Origin: Trebouxia sp. TZW2008
Lineage: Eukaryota; Chlorophyta; Trebouxiophyceae; Trebouxiales; Trebouxiaceae
Length of the DNA stretch: 64,000 bases
Direction: 5' to 3'
Assembly: GCA_002118135.1 (NCBI GenBank)
Contig: BDIU01000048.1
Span: forward strand, 1 to 64,000
Shown here: one piece after another, positions 54,301 to 64,000 of the stretch
Layout of the letters: each line of letters starts with the position of its first letter
How positions within the stretch are numbered: the first letter of the stretch is position 1
The notes under the pieces: model-generated
What the model was told of the DNA's origin: nothing
Database searches by the model: none
Seen by the model: only the letters and a program-made list of their open reading frames with translations
Translations under genes and position numbers: made by a program

Positions 54301-56082
54301 GGCATTGTGCAGCAAGGCAACAGCTAAAAGCTTGTCTAGACCTGACCTTATTGTTCCCACACTGCACATTGCAAGCCCTGTGGGTAGCGCAGTCAGCGTG
54401 ACATGACACGAGCGGCTTGTGCCATTCCTAATCAAGACAGGAGCATGAGCACTGTGAGATCAGCACGGTGCAATCAGCTCTGTGTGCAGGCACGTCACAC
54501 AGTGCTGATTGCACTGCCTGCAACCTGCTGACTGTGCCAAATGGACATGTCTGATGCATGCAGAGGAGACATGCAAGAATGCAGGTGGTCACCTTGGGGA
54601 GCAGCTGCATCTTCTTCCATTTTCACCGGCTCCACTTGAGCATCATTCTCAGCCATGAACGCATCCAAAGGATCAATCTCATCACCCCCCTCAGCTAGAT
54701 CCATTGCATCTTCTTGCTTGGGCTGGGCAGCTGCTTGAGCAGCTGGTGTCGCTTCATCGTCCTCATCAAAGCCTGTTTCATCCTCCAGATTCCAGCCCTT
54801 CTCATCATCATCATCATCATCCTTTTGAGCCACATCATTTGCCTGCACCAGCACACGACGAGATGACATAAATAGAACAACAATCAGCAGATGGACATGA
54901 CCTTTGCTAGTGCTGGCTTTGCTTGTTTGGAAAATTGACAAGCTTGCTTGCGACTGAAGAAAATGCCTGTTGTGGCAGCAGCAGTGACTTCTGGTGGTGA
55001 GCTGAGACATTCAACCCATGACATGCAGCATGGATCTTGGCGTTCACATGACAAGGAGCCCAAGGCATGTTGCTTTGGAAGAGCTTTGCATCATGACAGA
55101 CACCCTCATGCAGAGCCCAGTGCTTCGCTTCTAGTGCACAATGCACTGCTGTACGATCACACCTGCGTTGGCTGCTTCTCTGCTTGCAGCTTCTGCCAAG
55201 CAAGGGCTCGCTGATGCCTCTTGTCAATGTCATCTTGCTCTCGCTGGTTCAGCTCAGTAGGCTCGTTGGCTTGAGGCTCCGCACTGTGCCTACGATCTGA
55301 ACCTTCCACTCGGCGGTGTTTGTCTATGTGACCATCTCTGCCCCTTTCTGACCAGTCCCTGTCTCTATCTCTGTCCCTGTGCCTGCGCTCAGAGTCCCTG
55401 CCACTTGGTCTGGACTGATCTGGCGGCCTCTCTCGCGATCTAGAGCGCTTTCTGCGAGAGGAGTCCCTTTCTTCCCTGCCACTTCTGCTGTCTCTCCTGT
55501 CCTGTGCCTCCAAGGGCCGTCTGCGGTTCCAAGGCAATGCTTGCAACTGATTCAAAAGCTTGGGAACAAAATAACACTCATCAAGTCTCCTACAATGCTA
55601 CAATGCAGCGTAGTGCAGCCATTGTCAGCATACAAAGGGATGCCATCAGCATGAAGAACGCAGTACACAGAGAATATATGCACCAACTGCATGATATGTG
55701 CAAACTTGCCTGGGGCTTATGGGGTCAGCTGCCTTGTCCCTGGGCCTGCTGTCTCTGCCATCACTGTGCCTTTTGGAATGCCTTTCAGAGTCCTGCAGCA
55801 AGCAAGTGTGAATGGCGCATGCTAGCTGACAGATTTCATTTGTGCTCAAGCCACGACGAGGAACTCTTTCAAGCAATGCAAGTAGTCATGTCACGTATCC
55901 AGCTGACGAACCTTGTCTCTGTCCCGTCGTGATTGCGAACCAGCTTGCTCTTCAGCAGCAGCTTCAGCTGTGCGATGCCTGCTTTTGCCTTCCCGGTCTC
56001 GATCCTTGTGCTTGTGTTTGCGTTCCTTTCTATCGTGTCGATCCTGTTCGGACATACCAGGATCGCGATCGCGGCTGCTCAT
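45301..56082 (-). CDS. PRP5: PRP5/DDX46, DEAD-box RNA helicase of the U2 snRNP
   Basis: Fifteen minus-strand exons join in phase to give 1,137 residues: 55912-56082, 55706-55792, 55163-55558, 54593-54842, 53882-54150, 53381-53491, 52617-52928, 51833-52204, 50731-50955, 49399-49606, 48735-48979, 48257-48409, 47747-47929, 46021-46197 and 45301-45555. An Arg/Ser/Asp-rich RS-like N-terminus is followed by acidic linkers with two DPLDAFM motifs. Then comes the helicase core: [23 protein letters not shown] near 506, [19 protein letters not shown] near 619, SAT, ARGLD near 770 and HRVGRTG near 795. The C-terminus ends with a KH-like segment ([20 protein letters not shown]). The order matches DDX46/Prp5, which helps U2 bind the branch site. 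Human DDX46 has about 1,030 residues. One intron uses a GC donor. Confidence 0.95.
46430..46650 (-). repeat. PRP5: Possible decayed echoes of PRP5 exon 14
   Basis: The plus-strand strings GGCAAGCCTGCATGACACCA near 46482 and TTGCCCGTGCAATAGACACA near 46552, each followed by a CATGCTTAC-like stretch, resemble the real acceptor region at 46185-46225. Identity is low. Confidence 0.4.
47420..47605 (-). repeat. PRP5: Donor-side echoes of PRP5 exon 13
   Basis: Plus-strand strings ATCTCTGCAGCACTCTGCTG (about 47432) and ATCCCTGCAGCCTTTTGATA (about 47532), the latter followed by TTGCTCTGCTC, repeat the exon's 3' part at 47758-47805. Both lie downstream in transcript order. Confidence 0.7.
48420..48500. 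repeat. (AATC)n/(AGTC)n/(AGGC)n microsatellite
   Basis: Mixed tetranucleotide repeats lie just upstream of the acceptor of PRP5 exon 12 in transcript order. Confidence 0.9.
49640..49875 (-). repeat. PRP5: Two acceptor-side echoes of PRP5 exon 10
   Basis: On the minus strand the real exon begins [20 protein letters not shown] (from 49606). The echoes read [20 protein letters not shown] (from about 49722) and [20 protein letters not shown] (from about 49865). Each keeps a CAG acceptor. The helicase motifs further into the exon are not repeated. Confidence 0.95.
51040..51325 (-). repeat. PRP5: Two acceptor-side echoes of PRP5 exon 9
   Basis: On the minus strand the real exon begins [19 protein letters not shown] (from 50955). 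The nearer echo (from about 51139) reads [20 protein letters not shown], and the farther one (from about 51318) is more decayed. All are upstream in transcript order and keep a CAG or TGCAG acceptor. Confidence 0.95.
51592..51632 (-). mobile_element. Possible decayed SINE-like repeat
   Basis: CATGCTAGACAGACTCAACA then GCC resembles the minus-strand core of the SINE-like family (CTAGACAGGCTCAGCAGGCC) without the flanks. Confidence 0.35.
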
Positions 56083-56813
56083 TGCGCATACGAGTGTGTC
56101 GCGAAAGCTTCGCTAGTTTCGTGTACCTGTTGCACACCAGAGATTGTAAAGAAACCGTTGCGCGGGAGTGGCTTGCACAGGTCTGTGCTCGATTGATTTG
56201 TGCTTTGTTTTGCTCCTACCTGAACGCAGAATTGGAGGACTGCTGCTTGGCGCCTGTGATGTTAGCAGACTTCAGATCAAGCAAGGCGTGACCTGAACGC
56301 CGTCTCAGCTCCTGAGCAATGCGCAGAAGGTACCAAACGGGGATAGGCAAGCTCAAACAGGCAGCATGACACTTCCGAGGCCATGCACAAGCAGCAACAG
56401 ATCAGGCATATACAGCACTGCAGGCCAGGGGAGAATACTAAACAGCTTACCTGCCACAGCACAGATCTGCAACCTGCTTAGTTACAGCTAACCAAAGTCT
56501 ATCCCATTGCTTATGCGGTGATGACGAGACACCAAAGTACAATTAAGCGGCTAGACAGCAAGCTCGCAGGGACAAGCTGGGTCATTTCAGACCAGCCATG
56601 TCACCGAGATGTCGAGACGATGCCAGCCATACCTGAGTAGTCAGCAAGCAGACGTCTGCATTGCATTTGAGCGGGGTGCTACATCATCTACGCCCTGAAC
56701 TGCATGAACACAGAAGTGTCAGCTGCCAAGCATGGCCGGCTATAACGCAGCTCGGGCTCTTATGGGGACTTTAGCTTGTTCTTGACCTGGTGCCCTTGCA
56801 CGAAGCTAGCAGC
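56083..56813. promoter_or_regulatory. Head-to-head intergenic region (PRP5 / RmlD-like)
   Basis: 731 bases between divergent ATGs, CpG-rich nearest PRP5. It presumably holds both promoters and leaders. No specific element was recognised. Confidence 0.5.
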
Positions 56814-59029
56814 ATGCAGACTGTGCTGGTGCTCGGTGGCTCTGGCTACTTGGGGCAATTTCTGGTGCAAAGCCTGACCAAACACTACAAGGTGTCACTT
56901 TGCCTCTTTATGCAAGCTTGGCATCTGCACGCTGCAAGGGCTATGTTGAAAGGTTTGACTTGCACAGATTGGTTTCACACACCACAGCACCTCGCCACCA
57001 AACTTTCACGGATCTGAACAAGCTTTCTGGGTACGCAGTTATGCAGCAATGCATTGAAACTTGTTTTTGTAGTACCTGCATCTTGCATGCATGCTGCTTG
57101 ATGCGTGGTGCTTGATACAAATGCACCACCATGTACAGCATTTAGAGCCTAGCCTTCAAAGCTTATATGCATGAGCTTTGCACTTCGCAAGGTCTGCGCT
57201 CAAGCGACACGCTTGTAAACACGCTTCTGTCAATATGAGATGTGCACACTTGTTGCATGCTAATGATGCTCAACTGTGGGTTACTGCAGCTGAGTTTGTC
57301 AAGTGGCGAGGGCATGCAACAGTGTTTTGACCAACTGGGACCTGTTGCAGTTGTCATCAACTGTGCAGCTGTCTCATCTCCAGCTGCATGCGAAAAGGAG
57401 ATAGACAGCGCCAGGCAAGATCATTGTCAGAAGCTTTGCTGCTGAATGCTGCTGTCAGGCCTCTGTTACAATACTCTTCAAGACTCACTGTCAACTCACT
57501 GCCGCAACTGTACTCAACGGTGACTGTCAGGCCTTTATTGCAATTGTCCTCAATGCTGGCTGTCAGGCCTTTGTCACCATTGTGTTCAAAGCCAACAGTA
57601 CATCTCGCATTCTCTCCTTGCAGTTGTCTTGTTATACCCTCAAAAGCCAAGCTTGCTGAAAGAAGACATGCAGCTAGTCATGACTGCTGAAAAGTGCTCC
57701 ATGCAGATCTACAAACGTACCTCACAAGCTGCTAGACGCGCTGGAAAGGCACCGCTCAGTGCACCAAAGTGAGCCCTTGCTCATACAGCTTTCAACAGAT
57801 CAGGTACAGCTTGGATGCCAGCATTGCCTCGCCAGTCCTGCTTCATGTCCAGACTGGCCTGAAATGCTGTTTGCTTCCTGTATCTGTACTATTTGAGGAC
57901 AGCTCATTGCTCCAGTACATACCTGGCTGGGCCTGCTGAGCCTGTCTAGCCCATGTGTGTGATGATTACTGTCCAGGTCTATGATGGCAGCAAAGCAAAT
58001 TGGCAGGAGGATGACCCATGCCACCCAGTCAACGCTTATGGCAGGACCAAACTGGAGGCTGAGCAGCTCATTCAGGTCAACTGCTGCACTGGCTGCTTGT
58101 ACCCATGCATTGAGCTCAGACAAATCATACACTGTTCACTGTTTACATTAAATATCCTTACAGAGACTCAATAGGGGGGCCACAATTCAAACTCCACGTG
58201 CAGCATTGATTGGTGTACAGTCTCTCTGCTGTTCTGGAATGTACTCTCTTAAAGCCATGCTGCCATCCTTTGCTCAACTCATGTACATCTGCTTCGCTCT
58301 ATCTGTTGTGAACCCTCAGCGTCCTGACTGTAAGGGTCATCCCTACTAATGCAGTCATCAGCTGACGTCATAATGATATTGTGCGACAGCAAACTGATGC
58401 TCATGCACTCCAAATACAAGACCATGATGATGCCCAGTAGCAGTACTCTTGCATCATCAATGCGTCGCAGCTAGTGGCGTGTCTACAAGCGGAGGTTGAC
58501 GTGCTTTGCTGTGTTGCAGAAACGATGGTCCAATCATGTCATTTTGAGGTCAAGTATCATTTTTGGGCCCCAATCGCCAGTTCCAGTTTCTCGAGTTCTT
58601 TTTTTGCAGTTTATAGCCAGCGGCCTCCGCCAAGGCAAGCCAACAACTTTCTTTGCAGACGAGTACAGATGCCCTCTCTATGTCAAGGATATTGTTAGCA
58701 TCATCTACGCCTTCATTGAGCAGAAGGATCAACTCCAGCACCGCTTGTTCAATATGGGTGGTCCAGAAAGGCTCAGCAGATTGAACATGGCTTACAAAGT
58801 TGCCGAATGTTGGGATCTTGACAAATCGTACATCATTTCTGCCCTGAGTTCATCAGTGAAGAGGAACGTCACAAGTCCAGCAGACATTTCAATGGACAGC
58901 TTGCGGCTCAAGCAGCAGTTGCCAAGTGTCCAGCTGACCAGTCTTGAAGATGCATTGATGGACATTGAACATGGGGTCACAAGTCGACAGCAGGGAATGA
59001 GCTCAAGTAAGGAGCGCCTTGGGCAGTAG
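56814..59029 (+). CDS. RmlD/MAT2B-like NAD(P)-binding extended SDR
   Basis: Six exons, 56814-56891, 56968-57030, 57290-57414, 57707-57803, 57977-58075 and 58520-59029, join in phase to give 323 residues (human MAT2B 334). The Rossmann nucleotide site is VLGGSGYLGQFLV near residue 6. Further motifs are VVINCAAVSSPAACE (the family's HCAA region), LIQLSTDQVYDGS, the SDR active-site pair NAYGRTK (Tyr near 142, Lys near 146) and VILRSSIIFGPQ. The family contains dTDP-4-dehydrorhamnose reductases and the regulatory beta subunit of methionine adenosyltransferase. Which of the two applies cannot be settled from sequence alone. The intron after exon 3 uses a GC donor (CCAG|GCAAGA). An earlier GTG at 56790 was rejected as a start. 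Confidence 0.85.
57415..57706 (+). other. GC-AG intron in the RmlD/MAT2B-like gene
   Basis: Exon 3 ends GCCAG and the intron starts GCAAGA. Phase 2 is then completed by the exon at 57707 (A TCT ACA AAC). No GT donor in the same place keeps the frame. Confidence 0.65.
57897..57965 (+). mobile_element. SINE-like dispersed repeat, copy 5
   Basis: Plus-strand copy in an intron of the RmlD/MAT2B-like gene: CATTGCTCCAGTACATACCT, then GGGCCTGCTGAGCCTGTCTA. The tail is poor. Confidence 0.7.
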
Positions 59030-59974
59030 CTAAGCTGGACACAATTGCTGGTGTGGTGTACAACATGCTGATTTTGACAGACTTTAGTTGCAACCCCTCC
59101 AACCACCTACAGTAACCCTTTCTGACTGACTGAAGTTATACCATGTGTTGCGCGTCTTCCTTGTGTCATACTGAGCAAGCTGTTCTGCAATGCAGTCAGC
59201 TGATACCTGATCACTATTCTTCGTTTGATCATCTCATTAGTGCTGATGCAAACACCAGGATGTCCTCAATGCAGCTTTTGCTGGTGTAATGCTTTCATTG
59301 CATAGCTTGATTGTGAAGCATGTTCAAACGGTCGAAAGCAATAAGCCCAGAGATGCTATGATGCATGCACAGCTATTCAAACACAGTCTGATGCTGCTTA
59401 AGCAAGCTACTTGTTGCATTGACATGAAAAGTAGGTATTAACAATGAGCCACCCTGGCATTGAACACATGCTGTACAATACTTGCGCACTTTGATTTGCC
59501 CAGCCCCAGAATGACACGTCTGTTTGGCACATATCGCAATATAGCCTTGTTTTATTTGGCAACAGATTGCATACATCAGCTGAAACAGCTCATACAAATT
59601 TTGCAAACCATCCTGCTAGATGAATCACTTCATGCTGCCACTGCCATACAATAAGATGCAGCTGTCATCATACTTTTCTAAAACTGACAAAGGCACATCC
59701 GTTCTCTAAAGGCTAAGGTAGCAGTTCAAGCCAACTCAGCAAGCGCTAGCAGCAAATTTGCTGTTTCAACATTATATACTCTACACGCATCATAATGAAC
59801 TCTAAGCGCTTCAGATGTAGCAGTAGCAAGGCTTAGCACTGAAAGGCTGAGACAACTTAATCGGCAAATCTGAAGATCATGCGGTATGTGCACAGAGGTC
59901 ACCAGCATGCAAGCACAGTAGGTTTAAACAAGGCTTGGAACAGCCAGGCAACGTTTGGCCCAGGCTGAAGGTCT
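59030..59974. other. Tail-to-tail intergenic region
   Basis: About 0.9 kb between the stops of the RmlD-like gene and the beta-helix protein. No gene, repeat or RNA was recognised. Confidence 0.5.
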
Positions 59975-62900
59975 TCAACCAAAGTTGATCGACCCGCTGC
60001 CGCTGGACGGCGTTGACGTCGATCCTCCAGAGCTGGACGTTCCGGAAGAACCAGGAGAAGTGCCTGTGCTGGAGCTGGAAGGCGTGCTGCTGGAGCTGGT
60101 TGGTGTCGACTCTAAAGAAGACCCTGACGAAGTTGAAGGAGTGCTGGTAGTCGTGGTTGACGCCGCCGTGGCCGCAGGAGTGGCAGTCGATGTCGCAGGT
60201 GAGGTGCAGGCAGAGGCGTCTCTCTGCACGCCGGTAGTAGAGGGACTGGAACAGCTGGATGATGAACCTGTTGAGCTGCCACCGCTGCTGCTGCCAATGG
60301 CACCGATATTGTTGCTGCCACTGTTTGTGACCACCAGTGCATTGGTGCCTGACAGACCAGTCTGGCTTGTGGTGGTGCCGCCAGTCACTTGACTCCTGTA
60401 GACCTCAGTGGCTTGGTTGAGGCCAGTGGTGTCATTATCAAAGCTGTTTCCTGTGATGGAGCCTGCAACAGCACATTCTGTTGTCAGGACATCAGCACTA
60501 TTTGATAACATGCTACTCCACACAATTCAGGACACCAGACCACAGCAGAACTTTGAACATCTAAGCTGCAGCTCAAGTTGCATGCAGAAGGTCATGCTCT
60601 TGTGGTCTGTCAGCAAATATGCAAAATGCAACAAATGCAGTCAGACTGATACCAAACAAATGGCACTGCATCATGATTCATGATGCATGGCAAAACTCTG
60701 CAAAATGAGCGTTGATGCTGATGCAAAGATGCCATGCCTGCAGAATCTCAGAATAAGTCAAACCGTGAGCACCTGCTTGATGCAAATGGGAACTCACAAA
60801 TCAGGCTTGACAACTGCCGTAATCTCACGCTCAGGCTGCTATGCCCAAGCAGCTGAATCTGCTTGGAATTATTATGGCATGCATAACATCCAGCGTTGCA
60901 AATCACAAGCCTTCATCCCATGGGGAGCCTGTGTAGACTGGCAACAATACTGGCAGCAGAGCCTGGCACCTGTAACATTGATGTCATAGATTGCACCTCC
61001 AAAGCGGCCAGCATAGTTGTTGTCAAATGAGTTGCCTGCCAGGACACCACTGGTCAAGGACCTGAACACTGCCCCGCCAAAAGTGATGGCCGAATTGTTG
61101 AAGAAGGTGCTGTTGGTGATGCTGGTCGTGTTGCAGCTGCCTTGGAACAAAGCGCCACCCTTCTCGCCAACATTGCTGCCAAACCTCAAAGTGTCAAAGG
61201 TTGACTGGTTCACACTCTGGACAAAGATGCCTGCTGAGCCTGTTGTGGCGTTGTTGTATGTGTAGCTGTTCCCATACACTGTCAGAGTGGGAGCGACGTT
61301 GATCCAGTGTGCCCCTCCAGCTTGCTGTGCTACGTTGCTGCTGAAGGTGCTGTTCAGGATGTCTCCTGGGCATGAACCCTGCAGGCATAGCAAAGCTTGC
61401 ATCGCAGCTCAGGAACAGATGCTGGGTGCTTGACTCATGTTTTGCACCTGCCTTTGCTGTTTGTCTTTGAATGCTATTTGTGTGCTGTTTGAAGCAGCTA
61501 GATGCAACAACAAAAGACAAGTGGGAACTGGCAGTACAGCAACAGGCTTGATCCCACGTCAGAGGATTCGTTGATGCAGCCAATATTGAGCAAAACAAGC
61601 TAAGCTGAGGTGGCAGGGACAGCACGTCAGCACCAGAGTGACAATGCCAAAAATCAGCATGAGCTTTTGCCAGACCATAAGAACACTGGCATGCATAAGT
61701 CAAGCCAGCACTAAACTGATGCTAAAACGCATGCACACAGCAAGAAAAGCTGTTTGCAATGATAGTATGACAGCACACCTGGAAGATGCCACCTCCATTG
61801 ACAGTAGCAGTGTTGTTCTGCATGGTTGCATTGTACACCACCAATTCAGTGCATCCAGACACATATAGGCCACCACCATTCTCAGCATAGTTGTTCTCCA
61901 TCTGGACATTGACAAAAGCCAAGCTGGTGGCGTTGTTGGCTGCAACGCATCCACCCTGAGCGCCTGTGTTGTTGTTACACTGGGAGTTGTTCATGTACAA
62001 AGCTGAGTTGTCTGCAGCACCAAAACACACGAGTCAGGAGCTGCTTGAGCAACTGCTCCTTAAGTGATATGATCTGGGTGTCCAGGACAGCAGCACAGCT
62101 CAATACAGAGCAAGCTGGCATGCAGTACTGATGATAGGCATGCAGTACTGATGATAGGCATGCATTGAGACAAGTTCAAATTTTTGGACAAGCTGCTGCA
62201 CACCCTGCATTGCCAGCAGACAACATCCTGACACAAGTTTGAAGATGAACTCTGCAAGTTTGCAGATGAACTCTTATTGACAAAGCACAAGGTCATTTGA
62301 CCATGCACCAATGCATGAAAGTCAGGGATCACAGCAGACAGTCAATCACTGCAGTTGATGCAACATCAGGCAAAGCAATATTTGTGACTTGCACCAGCGA
62401 TGTTGCAGCAGAGCAAAACATTGTGAGCAAAGCTACAGCATGCAACTGCAGACCATAAGCATAGCACACAGAAGAAGTTCAGACGAGGTGTCAGGCCAGA
62501 GGTGCTTACATCCAACAGCAATGGCTCCAGCCTGATATCCAAAATTATTGCTGAACACAGAGTTGACAATGGTAGCATTGGATGTCTGGTTGACATTGAT
62601 TGCTCCAGCGTTGGACTGGTAGTTGCCATCAAAGGTGACATTGTCAAAGTAGACCGCACTGTTGATGAGGATGATTGATGCCTGTCCAAAGGCAGCCAGA
62701 CTCCTGAATGTGCTGTCAATGATGGTCATGTTCATATCCTCAATGAGCAGGGTTCCCTCTGGCAAGTCATTGCGCCTCTGGTATGTGATGCCTGCAACAC
62801 AAACTAGTGGATAGCATGCAAATTGTCACAAGATGCAGGTGAAAAGGCAAGTTGGATGCACGTTTGGTACATACTGCCTGCAATGCATATGACCTGACAG

Positions 62901-63609
62901 CATACCACTACTTGGTGGGGCGGAGCTGTAGTGCCAGCTTGCAGGCAGCAGTCATGCAGTGCAATTAACAGCAAAAGTCAAATGCATCGCTTTGAAGACC
63001 GTGTGAGCACTTCTTGCAACACGCCGGCTTGGCAGCAAAAATAGCAGCAACTGGCAGTAAAGATGTGTTGACACTGTTGACGCTTTATGCTATGCAGTTT
63101 GAAGCAGCATTGTTAAAAAGTCTTGTAGGAGGTGGTCGAAGGACAGCAGAAATCCAGCTGAGATACTATATGTATCTACCTGAGAAGTTGCTAGTGAAAG
63201 CCTGCAGAGCCATGCCTCCCTGAATGGTGGCGTTAGCAGTAGAGCCGGTACATTGAATGGAGGCGTTGGCCAGTCCAGTGGCCTGGCTTGCGGGGTCGAG
63301 ACTTGTCACATCGACTGGAGTGCTCAGACCTTGCCCGACCAGGTGGATCTCGCATGTCAGCTGGTTGCTGTTGTTGACGGCCGGGGAGTTGCCTGATATG
63401 ACACGGCGGACTAGCGTATCGGGCCGAGTGATGTTTGCCGCTATGAATGTGGCATTTCGTTGAGCCGGCGTGGCCGTTGTGTTGTACGAAGGAGCAGGAG
63501 CAGGGGCTAGCTGAGGCGCAGCCTCAGCGGCTGCCTGTGCATGCGCGCTGTTCGCAAGACAGCTGAAGGCCACAAAGGACAGCAAAGCTATCAGCGCAGC
63601 TCGCTGCAT
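59975..63609 (-). CDS. Secreted beta-helix (polymorphic-repeat) protein with Ser/Thr/Gly tail
   Basis: Five minus-strand exons, 63180-63609, 62510-62791, 61779-62011, 60970-61378 and 59975-60462, join in phase to give 613 residues. MQRAALIALLSFVAFSCLANSAHAQ is a clear signal peptide. Residues ~150-460 carry repeated short strands with Asn and Gly turns, for example TIIDSTFRSLAAFGQ, NYAENGGGLYVSG, NTATVNGGGIFQ, NVGEKGGALFQ and ITFGGAVFRS. The GGA(L/I)(F/Y) motif recalls chlamydial Pmp and other right-handed parallel beta-helix proteins. Many N-x-S/T sites suggest glycosylation. The last ~110 residues are almost only Ser, Thr, Gly and Pro, like a cell-wall stalk. A cell-surface role is inferred. 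No enzymatic motif is seen. The TTG at 63666 was rejected as the start. Confidence 0.8.
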
Positions 63610-64000
63610 TGTGCTTGCAGCTGTAGGTCCCGCTGTCACAGCTCGAGTGCCAACCGACGCTTTCAAGTGATCTCACCCGCGGTCAGAGAACAGGTTCAAA
63701 CGAGTAGAAACAGACGAATCCTGTCGAAGTACGAATGCAGTGTTCACTGCAGACAATCTCTGACGTGATTGATGCGCAAGCGGACGCCAGATGGTGTGAC
63801 CAGCTGCACCTGCGGTGCCATCAGATGAAACGCCAGCCAGCTGGCCGCATCAGATTACGTTGAAGCAAGCGGTGACTGATCGAGTCAGACTGCCTTTCGA
63901 GAAAGCCTTCATCTTCTTCAGCAATGTTCATCTTCTTCAGCTACAGCGTTTGAACAGAGTTGACTGCCATGCTTTGCCCAGACTCGGGTGATAGCACACT
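63610..64000. promoter_or_regulatory. Upstream region of the beta-helix gene to the window edge
   Basis: CpG-rich for the first ~250 bases, like the shared promoters elsewhere, so a divergent neighbour may start just outside the window. A CATCTTCTTCAGC string occurs twice near 63910-63940. No gene could be called. Confidence 0.35.

Noticed and set aside
59955..60392. 145-codon plus-strand frame rich in Val, Leu, Glu and Pro
   Set aside because: It is antisense to the Ser/Thr/Gly-rich tail of the beta-helix protein; its composition follows from the opposite strand.
1..64000. tRNA, rRNA, snRNA and riboswitch genes
   Set aside because: None could be recognised by eye. A covariance-model search would be needed to exclude small RNAs in introns.

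Overview
This window is nuclear DNA from a green alga, most likely a trebouxiophyte-type chlorophyte. The genes are dense and intron-rich, with 3 to 15 coding exons each, and nearly all splice sites are GT-AG. The set includes a thylakoid ELIP-like protein and a second plastid-targeted protein. The neighbours are eukaryotic housekeeping genes: CIAO1, RRP15, RNASEK, FCF1, MRD1/RBM19 and PRP5/DDX46. No bacterial operon, rRNA, CRISPR array or convincing tRNA was seen. Exon models were built by hand from splice signals, reading phase and family motifs, so boundaries are predictions.

Layout, left to right. A LINE reverse-transcriptase fragment runs off the left edge (1-1215, minus). It is followed by an ELIP-like gene (1630-2646, plus), a DUF4485 protein (3543-10190, minus), CIAO1 (10814-14475, plus), a poorly resolved region (14476-18250), a plastid-targeted protein of unknown function (18251-21095, minus) and a TMEM45/DUF716-like membrane protein (21373-24739, plus). 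Next come RRP15 (25943-30162, minus, with a LINE remnant in an intron), RNASEK (30651-31126, plus), FCF1 (32027-33383, minus), MRD1/RBM19 (33891-44086, plus) and PRP5/DDX46 (45301-56082, minus). The window ends with an RmlD/MAT2B-like reductase (56814-59029, plus) and a secreted beta-helix protein with a Ser/Thr/Gly-rich tail (59975-63609, minus).

Genes alternate strand, giving head-to-head pairs that share short CpG-rich 5' intervals (278-732 bp between ATGs) and tail-to-tail pairs. RRP15, FCF1 and MRD1 are all pre-rRNA processing factors and lie within 18 kb; FCF1 and MRD1 share one bidirectional promoter interval. PRP5 acts in spliceosome assembly, CIAO1 in cytosolic Fe-S assembly, and RNASEK with the V-ATPase.

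The most striking property is an intron feature. Many introns hold one to several decayed tandem copies of the adjoining exon-intron junction. Copies carrying an acceptor lie upstream of the real exon, and copies carrying a donor lie downstream. I call these junction echoes. They occur in at least seven genes at about twenty junctions. The window also holds a short dispersed SINE-like repeat (five clear copies), a pogo/Tigger-like MITE (two whole copies and one partial) and three AG|GCAAG (GC-AG) introns.
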